Assembly: GCA_033297075.1 (NCBI GenBank)
Contig: MU858138.1
Coordinates: 62,001-126,000, forward strand
Length of the DNA stretch: 64,000 nucleotides
Direction of reading: 5' to 3'
From: Rhypophila decipiens
Taxonomy: Eukaryota > Ascomycota > Sordariomycetes > Sordariales > Naviculisporaceae
The notes beneath the pieces are model-generated. The model had not been told where the DNA came from and did not search any database. It was given only the letters and a program-made list of their open reading frames with translations. The first letter of the stretch is position 1; each line of letters opens with the position of its first letter. Shown in pieces: positions 23,701 through 35,213 of the stretch. Position numbers and translations under genes: made by a program.

Positions 23701-25473
23701 TTAGTTTTATTCCCTGAACAATGCCGGCGTTTTCACCAACTTGGTGCTGCTGCAGCCAGGTTCTGCTCCGCGGACGAGAAAGGAATTGTTTATGAAGCCA
23801 ATTACCTGAAAAATCAAAGCTCCCAAGCGTGTTGAGTGCCAGCTTCACCTCCGCCTTGCCACGCTCGTGCGCCGTTGGATCCTTGGGGTCCTTGGGGATG
23901 ACAGGAATAGAGGTGAGGCTGTTGGGGTGAGGCGCCCCCAGTGGTCGGAATGGCTCGCCACACAAGACTTTGCTAAGCATATCCAGCAGTCTCTCCTGAA
24001 TCGTGTCTTTGACGGGCGGGATGTAAAAGGCCATGTCCACCAAAGCCTGGGTCAACTTGGGCGTAAGCTCACAAGCAAAGATGGGGTCAAGTAGCGCTTC
24101 CATGTACTTGCTCAGCGTCTGTCCAACGGCAACTGCGAGTCGGCTGATACAGTCAAAGACCGGGTCGACGGAGCCTCGCTTTCGGGATTGGATACTGAGG
24201 CCCTCCCTGACATAGATCAGGACACCATCCAGGTACGGCGCGATGGAGCTCTTGACAGAATTTGCAACATTGCCAATTGCGAGGAATGCATCGTTTCTGT
24301 CCTCCTTCTTCTTGAGCATGCCGGAAAGATAAATCATGAATTTGTGCAGGTAGCTGGCCGAGAATTCTGTGGGCGCATAGTTGGCGAGATCTGGAATCAA
24401 AAGAACGACCGTCTTACGGATCGTGGTGTCCTTGGAATCCTTGTGGCGATAGACAATATCGCAAGCGTCTTGGTAATGGGCCTGCATGTACATGCCCCCT
24501 TGTTCAAGGAGCTCCTTGAGCACCAGGAGAGACGCGTGGATCGATTCGACCGTGTTGACTTTGAGACCCTTGATGGCTTCGTTGAGCATCTTGTCCATCC
24601 ACTCCTGCTTTAGCTCCTGATCGCGCTCCCTTATGATCTTGAAACAGGCGCTAACAGTCTCGCTGGATGTCGCTCGAATCAGATGTCGCGGGTCTCGCAG
24701 ACCAATCCATATTTGGTCGAAGACGAAGCCCACGTACGAATACATGAGTGTCGGCGCATTTCTTGCCAGCTCGCGAAGAACCAGGACAGCCGCATACCGC
24801 CTCTCCTCCACACGGTCCGACTGTAGCCATTCGAGAGCTGTCTGGACCTCTGCGTTGACCAGCTCGGATATCAAGGAACCGCCAGGCTTGCACAGTTTCC
24901 CCAGCACGACAGCGGCCGGCTGCATCGGTTCGAGGTGCTTTCCTCGTAAAATGGCGCCGATATGTTGCTGAAAACGGCTGTACTTGAGCGCGGGCTCGAT
25001 GCCGTCGAAATCCACAAGGGCATCGAGAATGTATACGCCCCCCATACGGTCGTAATAGTCGGCGCCTTGAATTAAGGCCATCGTCCGCTGGTTGATCATG
25101 TTGAAGAAGAGCGAGAACTGCTCAGCTCCCATTTCTAGAAAGGGGGTCAGCTTTAGAGGTTCCCACGCCATGCTCTTGCGCACACAGCTCAAAGGCGATT
25201 ATCGCGAACTGGCGGCTTACCTTGCTTCGCAGCGTTGACCAGGTCTCTGATCGAGCGCGCCGCGCGCTTTCTTTGGTCCTCCGCATAGGCTCTGTATTAT
25301 GGTTCACGGTAAGCATGTGCAACTCGGGCAGCAGAGATGAATACATTCGGAGAAAGCGCATGGGAAACACCGAAACACTCGTCCACAATCAGCAAAGACC
25401 CAACGAACCTGTTCTTGACATCTCTAATACACTGCTCCAGCGCAGTGGCTGCTTGTTCCCTTGTTATCGACAT
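17758..25473 (-). CDS. TOR: TOR serine/threonine kinase (PIKK)
   Basis: Five exons on the minus strand, 25473-25409, 25291-25221, 25134-23806, 23688-18320 and 18228-17758, encode 2434 residues, the usual length of fungal TOR. Order: N-terminal HEAT repeats (start MSITREQAATALEQC), FAT domain, FRB domain, PI3K-like kinase with GLGDRHPSNLMLDR and HIDFGDCF, and a FATC end QVNMLIMEATKLENLCPAYV...GWCAFW. The FRB keeps the rapamycin-contact Ser (EEASRLYF) and the Trp and Phe of QAWDLYYQVF, so FKBP12-rapamycin sensitivity is expected. TOR is the catalytic subunit of TORC1/TORC2, controlling growth with nutrients. Exon 2 is only 71 nt. Intron 3 (23689-23805) is 117 nt, a multiple of three and stop-free. 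The gene is head-to-head with rtf2. Confidence 0.97.
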
Positions 25474-26691
25474 CTTGTCGTGCTATTGCGCTCTGGACCT
25501 CCTCCAGAGCAGGTTGTTCCGTCAGGCAAAGCCAAGAAAGCACCAGCCGGGCCTCGTCTTTTCGCTATGATTGTCGTTGATTGCCCATAGTCGGTCGGCA
25601 AGGGAAATCGGCGCGGTAGTACGATCGCAAACTCGCAGCAGAGGCCGAATCGCTGTGGATCAATGCTGAAGCAAGTTGTGCACTGGTGGGAGATGACGGT
25701 GCGGTGGAATTTGAGTTGGGATGGCAGCCGCAGTGCCTCGTGATGTCTCGAGGTATTCGTCGTTGGAGAAGAGTGGAGGTAGGATGAGATGCGATTCGCG
25801 CACTTTCGTCCGAAAAAGAAAAGAAATGTCTATCCTCTGCATGCGCCTCAACAGGCCTTTACAGAGCTCGAAAAAAATATACAAGAAAACGAAGGATAAC
25901 AGGCAAGCCGGTGGGATGAGAGGAAACTCGGCCAACAAGGTAATTGTCTTTGCCGGATGTAATGATGAAGCTTCGACTGGTTGCTGATGTTTTGACATGG
26001 CCCTAGGTTGAGCGGCAGCGCGGGCACCCTGTCGAACATGGTTAGGCGTTGTACCAGCCGTGTGGGGCCCACCGAGGCTGTGGGATCACCTGAAGGCTGA
26101 ACTACGAATCAGACAGTGTGGATTCCAACGCTAAACCGCGCACCCTAGGGACGCATGTGCCCAATACCGGTACTGGGGTATGAGCTTATGTACTTGAATG
26201 CATTTTAAAAGAATGATAGGGGCGTTGTAAATAATGAATGACACGCCTTTGAATATAGATCTTTATGCCTTTAAGCTGCTCTATGATATATATTCTTGAT
26301 CCTCGAACCCATTTAAAGAGATTAATTCTATTCATGTAGGTTAATTATTCAGGGTGTAAGAAATACATTTTACAACCCGTGCCAAGAAAAGCTTACACAG
26401 TCCGGGGTACTGTACTTGAACGGGTACAGGCACTGCTGCCGTCAGCATTTATCTTATCGGACTTGTTGCAGTGAATCGCCCGCCCTTTTGCGCAAGCACC
26501 ATTGCATCACAACTCGAGGTTCGATTGCACCAATCCGAAAGAGAGAAAAAACCTAGGCAGCGCCATTGCGTACTTGACATCAACCCGCCGATAGCCGTTT
26601 GGCGGGTTCCCTACGGAATACATCTCGCCATTCAAGAGCACAAAGATCTCAGCACCATCACCACTTACACGGCTCATCACTAGTTCGCATC
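25474..26691. other. Divergent promoter region between TOR and rtf2
   Basis: Shared 1.2-kb upstream region. A very AT-rich block at about 26190-26370 stands out from the flanks. Related short motifs with GTACTTGAA lie on both sides, near 26164-26200 and 26400-26430. No coding sequence is supported. Confidence 0.45.
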
Positions 26692-27552
26692 ATGGGTAAC
26701 GACGGAGGCTCCATCCCCACACGACGCGAACTCGTCAAATCAGCCGCGCGGGCCCCGACAGTATCCGAGCTCAAAGCGACGACCCTCGAGGCTCTTGATC
26801 ATGCATGGAAGCACGACCCGTTGACCTCGGAGCGGCTCGACATGGACAATGTCGTCGCCGATTGGCAAGGCCGACTTTACAACTACGAGTCCATCCTCAA
26901 GGCTCTCATGCCCGCCGACTCCAGCGACAACGCAGATGACGATTCCACACCACCGTCGCTGGTCAATACCGAGTCGGCAGAACTGAGCTTTGCGTCAACT
27001 GGAATCAAGTCCCTTCGTGACGTCGTCAAACTCAAGTTCAAGCGGTACAGCCCGCAAGCGAGCAAAGGAGAGGAACTCATAGCCTGCCCTGTCTCGTTGA
27101 AGGAGCTAGGCGCATCCGTAAAATCTGTCTATTTGGTACCCTGTGGACATGTCTTTGCAGAGGTCGCGATACGGCAGATCCAGGAGGACGATATGACATG
27201 TCCCGAATGCAGCGAGCCGTTCAAGTCCGAGGATGCGATTCCGATCTTACCGACAGACAAAGAGGAGATCCAAAGACTGGCAGCAAGACTTGAGAATTTG
27301 AAGGCCAAGGGCTTGACACACAGTCTGAAGAAAGATAAGAGTGCTGGGAAAAAGAAGCGCAAGGCAGATGCAGTCAACGGCGACGAGAAGGAAGAAAAGC
27401 CAGCGAAAAAGCGGGAGAAAGTTGACGCTAAAACCAGCATCTCCAACCGGGTGAGTGGTATCAACAATCCCATGACAGCATCACTCACTGCCAAGGTGCT
27501 GGCAGAGCAGGAAGAGCAAAATAAGCGACGGAGGCTCGCAGCAGCGAGGTGA
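26692..27552 (+). CDS. rtf2: Replication termination factor 2 (Rtf2)
   Basis: Single exon of 286 residues from the ATG at 26692 (catcATGGG), giving the conserved start MGNDGGSIPTRRELVK. Rtf2 proteins carry two RING-like halves. Here the first is degenerate (LTSERLDMDNVVADWQGRLY) and the second is clear: CPVS...SVYLVPCGHVFAE...CPECSEPF. Lys-rich basic segments at about 205-245 (KKDKSAGKKKRK, KREKVD) are probable nuclear localisation signals. In fission yeast Rtf2 stabilises forks at the site-specific barrier RTS1; in human cells RTF2 is removed from stalled forks by the proteasome, and splicing roles have been reported. Assignment is firm; local function is inferred. Confidence 0.92.
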   Translation: MGNDGGSIPTRRELVKSAARAPTVSELKATTLEALDHAWKHDPLTSERLDMDNVVADWQGRLYNYESILKALMPADSSDNADDDSTPPSLVNTESAELSFASTGIKSLRDVVKLKFKRYSPQASKGEELIACPVSLKELGASVKSVYLVPCGHVFAEVAIRQIQEDDMTCPECSEPFKSEDAIPILPTDKEEIQRLAARLENLKAKGLTHSLKKDKSAGKKKRKADAVNGDEKEEKPAKKREKVDAKTSISNRVSGINNPMTASLTAKVLAEQEEQNKRRRLAAAR

Positions 27553-27714
27553 TTGCACCACCATGACATCCCTTCTTCAAAAGTAAATAGAATATGTGAT
27601 TCTTCAAATACCCTAGATCTCTTGTAGTCGTTTTATCTCGCTAAATATACAGACAGCCATAATATAACGCTTGAATTCGCCTGCTCATCTCAGTTCTTTG
27701 ACCCGGCCTCCTCC

Positions 27715-29549
27715 CTAAAGCTCATCCTTTGTCCGGACACCAGGCTCGTGAAGGTCTTCGCAAGCAGCTGGAGTGCCGACTTCCATCCTGTATACACACT
27801 TCTCGGACTCGCTGACCTTCCACAGCTCGTCTTTCTCGGCGCATGCCAGCCAAACGTCAGTCCGTCTGTTGGGTCCGTTCCAGCATCCCTGACCGTTATC
27901 GTAGCGCAGGACCAACCTCTCTCCTTTGCCCAAGCTCTTGCCGTCAACGCGCTCCTCCTCATCGGCATACTCGCGGTCAATACGCACAAAGTTACCCATG
28001 TTGGTGTTTCCGTGTCCCTTCTTGCTCTTTTGCATGGTCCTGTCGATCCAGCACAGCTCGTACTCGTACTCGCCGACGTCGCTGCTGATGCATCTGCCCT
28101 TGAGAGCGCGGAAGATGTCATCCGGACCATAGTCCTTCTCGAGATCCTTCTCTTGCTCCTCGAGTTGGGATGTCTTGGAGCTGAAGTCGTTTCTGGCAGC
28201 ATCAAGCGCCTCGCGAGCTGCCTTGACGAGGAGAGACTCCTGGCCAGTCTTTGGGTTGTCGGCCAAGATGCCGTTCTCGATCATCCAAACACGGGCCTGG
28301 TTGAGCTTTTCGTGAACAAAGTCGCGGACAAAAGACGGAAGATACGCCTCGAGGTTATAAACTGAATGAGAAAGCAAATAGTTAATACGGTGATACCAAA
28401 TTCTTTTACCAGAATGGCGTGAAACATACCAATGTCTGCATCTGAGCCATCTCCTTCAGCAAACTCAGCCCAGTTGACACCGCTGCTCGGGCCATCTTCT
28501 TCGAGAACCTTCATAATATCAGCATCTGCGATGTCGTCCTTGGCGCCAGTGTTGGAAGCTGAATAATCCTCCCAGGACTTGACAGCCGCCTTGACACCTT
28601 CGTCGTTGAAGTTGGGATTGTACTCCTCCTTGAACTTGGACAGAATGTCCTCAAGCTTGTCGACCCGGTCCTGCAGGTCATCACGCTGGTCAAGGACCTT
28701 GTCTAGGGTATCGCGGAGCTCCTTGACACGAGCCTTTGCCTGGCTGAGGAGGACTCCCAGCTTCCCGCCCTGCCCCTCGTCCTTGACGACCTTGCCTCGT
28801 TCGGACCGCTCAACCTCCTCAAACTTCCTCTGCAAGTCCACCTTCTTGACCTCGAGATTATTGATCTCCTGTCGCAGCTCAGAGATTCTGCTCTCTACCT
28901 TGCGACGAAGCTCGGCAGAGTCCCGGAGCAGAGCCCGCCTGCTCTCGGCAGACCGTTCCTTGCTCTTTTTGCGCTCCTCCTCGATCCGCCGGTACTCCTT
29001 GCCGATGGCCTTGCACCTGTTTTCGCATTTGACGCCGCCGACGTGGGCAAACTCTTCACTGCCGTCGCAGCAAAGATCGTAGTCGCAGACGCCATCATTG
29101 ACGTACATGAAGGGCACATAGCTGCCGATGTGGCCCTCATTAGCACACCAGAAGCCCGGCAAGGCGCTTGTGGTGTTTGTAGTTCCTGTTGCGGAGCCAG
29201 GTAGCGGTTGCTCCGGGGATAGAGGATCTATGTATGCGCAAGCAGCGGTGCCTGGTTCGTCAGAGCCATCGGGGCAGTCGCACGAGTTGTCGTTGATCTG
29301 GGAGGATTTGATGACGATGGAAGGATTGCCGATGCATTTGAAGGTGGGAGCTTTGCTCTCATAGAACTTGGCGACTGTTGTGACGACGAACAAAGTTAGC
29401 AAACAAACAATTAAGCTGCTAGATCCCCGGCGGGAAAGGCACAAAGGCTTACATTCAGGGCCAACACCGCGCGGCAAGCTCTGGGAGGAGGCAACTACAC
29501 TGCTATGCGCAAGGGTGCTGAGCAGCACCAAAGCATCTGTTTGTCGCAT
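27715..29549 (-). CDS. gtb1: Glucosidase II beta subunit (PRKCSH/Gtb1)
   Basis: Three exons on the minus strand, 29549-29453, 29374-28430 and 28361-27715, give 562 residues. A signal peptide is followed by the invariant RGVGPEFAKFY, restored by the first splice. Two LDL-receptor class A-like repeats follow (CDCPDGSDEPGT and CDYDLCCDGSEEF), then an acidic/basic coiled coil (about residues 150-290), then the MRH lectin domain with GCWNGPNRRTDVWLAC and CVYRMEVGTPAAC. The chain ends in KDEL, an ER-retrieval signal. With the alpha subunit it trims the two inner glucoses of N-glycans in the calnexin cycle; the MRH domain binds mannose of the substrate. The second junction joins SDADI to VYNLEAYLP. 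The ATG at 29549 follows a GTG codon in the same frame. Confidence 0.95.
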
Positions 29550-30081
29550 CACGCCGAGTGAGTGTTGTGATCCCCTCTCTCGAAAGCTATAAAACCAAAG
29601 GACAATACGAATCGCTCATTCAACAGTTGTCGCACCAAGACGTAAAAGAGAAGTACTGGAGTACACGTTACAGATTTCACGGGATGACAATTGTTGGCTA
29701 AAAAGCCAATGCCGATATAAGCCTGAAACAACAGAAGCTCCCATCAATTGGAACTGGGGGGGAATGGACACCTTGCTGAATTGGGATCGAACTTGGCAGC
29801 TGGCGAAAGTCGTTGGCTCTCTCTTTGCACGTGGCAGGATCCTTGTTGGTCTTGGCACAAACCAGGGGTTATTTCTAGAGGCTCGATGACGGATGTGGTA
29901 AACCCCACCACCAGAAAACTCCAAAATGACCCCGCCATAATTTTGTTCAGACGTATTTCCAACCGCCGCCAGATACCTTGAGACGAGCTAATCCGTATTT
30001 AAGTATACGAAGTATTCTCTTGTTTCCTACACTAGGTACAAGACCAAGATTACCAGAAACAATAATACAAACAGGCCCACG
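29550..30081. other. Divergent promoter region
   Basis: 532 bases between gtb1 and the GCIP-like gene, carrying both promoters. No other feature is seen. Confidence 0.5.
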
Positions 30082-31263
30082 ATGGCTCCTCCAGCAGACG
30101 CCCTCGAGGCCATGAGCTCGGTTGTCTCCAGCGCTATCTCTCTGATCACTCAGTTCGAAGCCGTCATCGAGCCATTCCACGATCGAAAGACCACCAATCC
30201 AGCCCCAGCACCAACGCAAGAGACATTACAGCAACAACAGCAAACAACCTCGGTCGATCCATTCAGCTTAGCCCATGACTCTACAAATCTGATCAGAGCC
30301 CATGCGACCAAGATCTCGCTATTCATCATCAATGAGCCGTTCACACCAACAGCAATCACCAAAGTCCTACGCGAACTGGTCGCTGGACCTCTCCCGGCTT
30401 TGACTGCGGCAGTCCAGCTCTGCGACGCCCAGACCTACACAAAAGTGATACAGCGCGATATAGCATGGCATTGCAGCAGGGTGTTCAAAGAGCTCAGGGA
30501 GCTTCTACAAAAAGTTCCCAAGGATGGCAAGATTCTCGTGGGCGACAAGAAGAATGCTTCGGCCGGGGCAGCATCCGGTAAAGGCAGCATCGCCGCCACG
30601 GGTGTCTTATGGTCAGTCTGTGATGACTTGATGGCACTGGCGAAACGGGGGTTTGCTGGGAATCTGGTGTTGAAGGTGGAGCAATTCAGGGATACCTTGA
30701 AGGATACTATCGAGGAGCTGAAAGAGTGGGGAGAGGAAACAGGAGATGACGAGGATATTGGTGAAGACGACGATGGTGAAGATGGGGTCAAGCAAATTAC
30801 AGAAGGCGTGGCATCCACACATATGGACGCCCAGGACATGCTCGACGACTTGATGGGCTCACAGGATTACATACCCCGCGACGATCCAGACAAGATCCGC
30901 GGGCGACTGGAGTCATGCCTTAAGAGGCTGCGTCTTGTTACGCTGCTTTATAGTGCTATGATCAAGCGGAGACTAAAACCATTGCCGCGTTTGCCCCCGT
31001 CGACTGCTGTTCCTGATGGCTTGCCAACAGTAGCAGCTCGTCTCGACGAAATAATTCCTCTCCTGGCCAAGATCCCGGAGAGGTTTGGGGATTTGGCGAT
31101 AGCTTTTTATGGACTTGACCCAGGAGAGATTGATAAGCTCATGGACCAATGCTTCTTTGATGCGTATGCCGCCTCGGAGCTTTTGATGAAGGCTTGGGAT
31201 GGAGAAAAAGATGCGTTTACGGAGTGGGCTCTCAAGTTTCAGGTAGAGATAAAGAAGAGCTGA
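30082..31263 (+). CDS. GCIP (cyclin-D-interacting) family protein
   Basis: Single exon, 393 residues from ATG 30082. The protein is largely alpha-helical. The N-terminal domain (about 10-170) has alternating helices with FSLAHDSTNLIRAHATKIS and LRELVAGPLPALTAAVQLC, which match the fungal version of the Grap2/cyclin-D1-interacting protein (GCIP/CCNDBP1) family. An acidic loop (about 215-235, DDEDIGEDDDGEDG) separates it from a C-terminal helical half with LDEIIPLLAKIPERFGDLAIAFYG. In animals GCIP binds cyclin D1 and helix-loop-helix proteins; fungal relatives are uncharacterised. A Gln-rich patch (QQQQQ) lies near residue 50. Family call is from pattern memory and should be confirmed by profile search. 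Confidence 0.75.
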   Translation: MAPPADALEAMSSVVSSAISLITQFEAVIEPFHDRKTTNPAPAPTQETLQQQQQTTSVDPFSLAHDSTNLIRAHATKISLFIINEPFTPTAITKVLRELVAGPLPALTAAVQLCDAQTYTKVIQRDIAWHCSRVFKELRELLQKVPKDGKILVGDKKNASAGAASGKGSIAATGVLWSVCDDLMALAKRGFAGNLVLKVEQFRDTLKDTIEELKEWGEETGDDEDIGEDDDGEDGVKQITEGVASTHMDAQDMLDDLMGSQDYIPRDDPDKIRGRLESCLKRLRLVTLLYSAMIKRRLKPLPRLPPSTAVPDGLPTVAARLDEIIPLLAKIPERFGDLAIAFYGLDPGEIDKLMDQCFFDAYAASELLMKAWDGEKDAFTEWALKFQVEIKKS

Positions 31264-33572
31264 AAGCGTCTGTTCATATCTGGGAGGGGACAAGAGAATT
31301 GAAGATACCAATTTCCTCTTGGCTTTTTTGGAGTAGTGTACATCCTTAAGCTCGGATAATATAAATCACATACGAGAAGACTACATACTTGGCTAAAGTT
31401 CTCTTTATAACTGAGATCAATACCTCTAGTTAACGATAATGCAGCAGAAAAACTCATTCCCCTGACCGAGCAATTGCTATCGCCCCCTCTCTCTACTTCT
31501 CTCCCACACACCCACAGAAGATACCAATAAGTCAACCACCATTGACTTCACAGTATTGGTTGATCCAGGCATCAAGTCTCCATGGATGCCGTCTGCAAAA
31601 CCCAGTAGATATCATGTGCTCTGGATATTATAACCCGTACTTTGCTCCTGGTCCCCTGAACTTATTGCGGTAAACCCCCCACGAACACTATTACCGACAA
31701 CTAGAGCACATGCTCGTCTACCACCCTCTCAAAGGACACCACATGTGGCTTCCACATTCATATCTCCTTCCACCATGGGCACTACACCCTCGCCCAACTC
31801 CGCAATGTCGCAAAGGCAGTTAGCTGCAGTTTAGAGTGCAGCTCCAGTCTGGAAAGAGGTTCTGTATCTCGGCGTCGGCTGGTGAGCGGGGCCGACCGAC
31901 ACAGGTATGGCGAAGGGGCAAAAGCTTCGAAGCAAACTCATAGGAATGATCTTTAATCGGATAGATAGAGCCGTATTAAATGAAACTCGTCGGCCATCTG
32001 AAGCTAGAAAGAGTAGTCAGTTATAATACGAGGTAAAATAAGTGAAATGCTGCACTAGAAAGGGTATGGGTTAAGAGTGTTTGTAATGCATGGGGCTAAT
32101 GTAACACGGTCCTGATCAGCAGTGAATTGAGGTGAGATTATCACTGCCCAATTCTCCTTTAAGTGCTTTCGACAGTAATCTCGAGATTCTTCCAGCAGGA
32201 GAGGATTCCTGTAGTTTCTTAAGAACAATGGACAACGTTAACAGTGAGCGTATCATGTTCCCAGAACAAGGCCCGTTGCTATATGTTTCAGCCTGACATT
32301 TTTAGTCTTGGTATTGAAGGACATTATGAGGAGAATATTGCAGCGGAGAGGCGGAGGTAGATTGCCGAGATCTTTAGTCATTTAGCCTCGAGACGGGACG
32401 CAGCTTGTAATCGGTTGTTCTATTCTCACTTTTTCTGTTTGGTAAGTTGCGGCATATCTCCTGCCCACGTGCTCCGTGCTGATCAGGTATCCGGAGGGGT
32501 GGAACTCTTTTCGTACGCCGTATCTGTGGGTGAATATCAGTCGAGAATGCGGGAAGGTGCGAGCAGCTCAAACCAAGGTACGATATTCTTATGTACGGGG
32601 GCCAGAGAAAGATAATAAAGACAATAGATTGTGAAATTATAGTCCGTTCGAGGAGCCGCTATGCTGCTGTGTTCTTGATGCTTTTACTCCTGCTATGACT
32701 TTCGTCACTATTGTATATCGCGTTCCGTTGCTCGACGGAGCAGCTGTAATCCGAACCAGGGCTCTCAGATAACGTATGAGGAACTAATTTTAAAAGGTAG
32801 AGATAGGGACGGGACGACAATCACACGAGCTCGTCATGAGTCATTATGGAGATAAATCTATCTCGTTATCTATTATGCCGAGTTGTTTTGCAATGCCAGA
32901 GAGATATGTTCAATGCTATTGGAAGTGAAGTACCTAACTCGTAACTTTGGTACTATTTTGGTGGTAGCCGAATTAGGAAATGAGTAAACAATGCCGGAAT
33001 AGGGGCTTGTAGTCTTGGCATGAAATTGGAAGGGAGCTGGTGAAAGATGTGCTGACAAGAAACAAGAATGGAAAAAGTCCATATATAGATGATTTCAATA
33101 TGTCTTTTTATTTCCATCAGGCACTGAGTTTATCAAGACTCCGATTTCTCTAAAGTTCCAGAACTAACAGTCCCTCGCCAGGACCAAGATACAGGCAGAT
33201 GAGCCTCTGATCCGTATCGAAGGCTGCAGTTAGCACTGGGTAAGGCAGCCTCTTCTTACTTGGACGTGAGTGAAGTCCAAGATCAGATCAAAATGCCGCC
33301 TGCTTTTTTGACCGGTTCTCCACCTCGAGTACCCTTCTTCCATCTCCTCGGCGACGCGTCCACCTCTTGACCCTTCATTTGCACTCCAACGCGTTGACTG
33401 GTTTTCTCAGACGGAAGGTGCGCTGCCTCTGAAGCTGTAAGCATTTAACCCGATTACTCCCTGCCAATTTCCATCTTTCTTCCTGCAACCGCTGACTTCA
33501 ACAGTGTTGACTCCTGATTATTTTATCGCCGTTCCCTCTCCCCTCAAACAACAACCGGCCACGGCCATCAAA
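31264..33572. other. Gene-poor, AT-enriched intergenic region
   Basis: 2.3 kb without a supportable gene; frames are short and interrupted. The middle (about 31900-33100) is AT-enriched. The 200 bases before 33573 are pyrimidine-rich, typical of a fungal leader. No transposon ends or tRNA were recognised. Confidence 0.45.
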
Positions 33573-35213
33573 ATGGACGACCAGAAGCGTCAGTCCGGCG
33601 CAAGAACCCCGGGTCTCGCCAACCCAACCAACCCCGCCGAGGCCGAGATCCCCTTGGTCATCGTCACTCGGCCGACGCAGGCTGAAATTGTGCCTGTCGA
33701 GCTCATCGGGATCGCTGTCGACTACGATCCCGCGGCTGTGTGCTCTCGCCCGGGCTCCAGCAACAGAAACGATGACGTTGACGAAGTTGTCAATGCCGAA
33801 AGCAACGGCACCAGTAAGTTATGCCCCGCCCAGGTCAAATGGCAAGATTCTAACAGCGTCCCAGATCCCCCAGAGGTGACCACGGTCACTGAGCTCGCCA
33901 GGCCACAGGCGAGCGAGTTCGGGTGGTTCTCGGCCACACCACCTGCTACCTCTCCAGTCTTGACTACCCCAAGAGTCAAGTTGGACACGAATTTGTCAGT
34001 CCCGCACAGAACCAGGACCATCAACCTGGTCCTGGATGGCGACGTGAGCATTGCTGACAGTGATGACAGTCTCCAGCCGCCTACTGTCCGGCGCGGACCG
34101 ACCATCCGCCATGATCGTCTCCAGCACAGCGAGACCATGGCTTCTACCAGAATGGCCATGGACCCCATGGACCAGCAGCGACGGTCGTTCGAGTACCGGA
34201 TGGCCATCCGCAAGGGCCAAGTCGCCATAACCTACTCGTCGTTGCTCTTGCTCTTCTCGTTGGTGACTTTCGGCTGTTTTGCCACGACAGAAATCCTGCA
34301 CCTGGTAGGGGTCATCCCCGACCTGGAGCAACAAATTGGCATCATTGCCGGTGCTATTCTCAGCGGAATTGCCACCATTATTGCTGCTTTCCTGATACCC
34401 TACACTCTCAAGAAGCATCGCAAGAACCGCGAGAGTTCCGAGGACGCCGCTCCCAACAGCTGGATCGAATTGCAGCACCGCGAGAAGCCTTTGCCGCCTC
34501 TTCCCAGCCTTGAGAAGAATGCCGCCGACGATAAGGATCCGAAAGTTATAGCCCTGCGTAACAAGTTTGTGCAGGATACCGATCGACTGTGGGGATACCT
34601 CTGGACCGTGGAGGAACTCCTTTTGCAAGCCCACGGTGGTGATCGAGATGCCATTCCTGAATGCATGGTCGTTCACGACATCATGGCTCAGGCAGGACCT
34701 CAGTCCACCACAACCGGTGTTGTTGCAGAGAGCAGCAGCACACCACTTAGTCTCTGTGACAGATTCAGCCCCATTCGTATCTTCTCAAACAGCAACGGCC
34801 GCAGTGAACGCAATGAGCCCGACCCAGAGGCTGCACCACAGGCGCTCAACATTGTCAAGAAGCCCACGCCCAAGCACGCCGCCCAGGACTCCATCTCCAA
34901 GGACGTCCTCGTGACAACTACTGACTCTGCCGAGGCTGCTATCCCGCGCTCTGAGACGACCACCAGCATTCTGGCCGAGCTTTGCGATGCTGTCACTGAG
35001 CACTACAGCCCTCTCAACCGAGTACTCACTAGCGACGCCAATACCAGCAGACGTTCCAGCCGTGACCAGAGCCCCGCCGCTGGCAACAACTCAATTGGCC
35101 AAAGACGCTGGAGTCATCGTGGCTATGCCAATCTGGACGACGTCCCCGAGACCGAAGCGGACCCGTATGACACTGAGAATTATCGTCGCAAGGGGAAGGG
35201 CAGAGCCGAGTAA
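33573..35213 (+). CDS. Two-helix membrane protein of unknown function
   Basis: The start is the ATG at 33573 in good context (tcaaaATGGA). I place a 51-nt intron at 33814-33864 (GTAAGT donor, CTAAC branch, CAG acceptor), giving 529 residues; reading through adds 17 residues in frame. The long N-terminal part (about 1-200) is disordered and hydrophilic. Two predicted membrane helices follow, AITYSSLLLLFSLVTFGCFA and IIAGAILSGIATIIAAFLIP, separated by a short loop with HLVGVIPDLEQQ, then a basic stop KKHRKNRE. The C-terminal 240 residues are hydrophilic and Ser/Glu-rich with an RWSHRGYANLDDVPE segment. No family is recognised. The topology suggests a small membrane anchor with two cytoplasmic tails, an inference. 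Confidence 0.75.
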   Translation: MDDQKRQSGARTPGLANPTNPAEAEIPLVIVTRPTQAEIVPVELIGIAVDYDPAAVCSRPGSSNRNDDVDEVVNAESNGTSKLCPAQVKWQDSNSVPDPPEVTTVTELARPQASEFGWFSATPPATSPVLTTPRVKLDTNLSVPHRTRTINLVLDGDVSIADSDDSLQPPTVRRGPTIRHDRLQHSETMASTRMAMDPMDQQRRSFEYRMAIRKGQVAITYSSLLLLFSLVTFGCFATTEILHLVGVIPDLEQQIGIIAGAILSGIATIIAAFLIPYTLKKHRKNRESSEDAAPNSWIELQHREKPLPPLPSLEKNAADDKDPKVIALRNKFVQDTDRLWGYLWTVEELLLQAHGGDRDAIPECMVVHDIMAQAGPQSTTTGVVAESSSTPLSLCDRFSPIRIFSNSNGRSERNEPDPEAAPQALNIVKKPTPKHAAQDSISKDVLVTTTDSAEAAIPRSETTTSILAELCDAVTEHYSPLNRVLTSDANTSRRSSRDQSPAAGNNSIGQRRWSHRGYANLDDVPETEADPYDTENYRRKGKGRAE

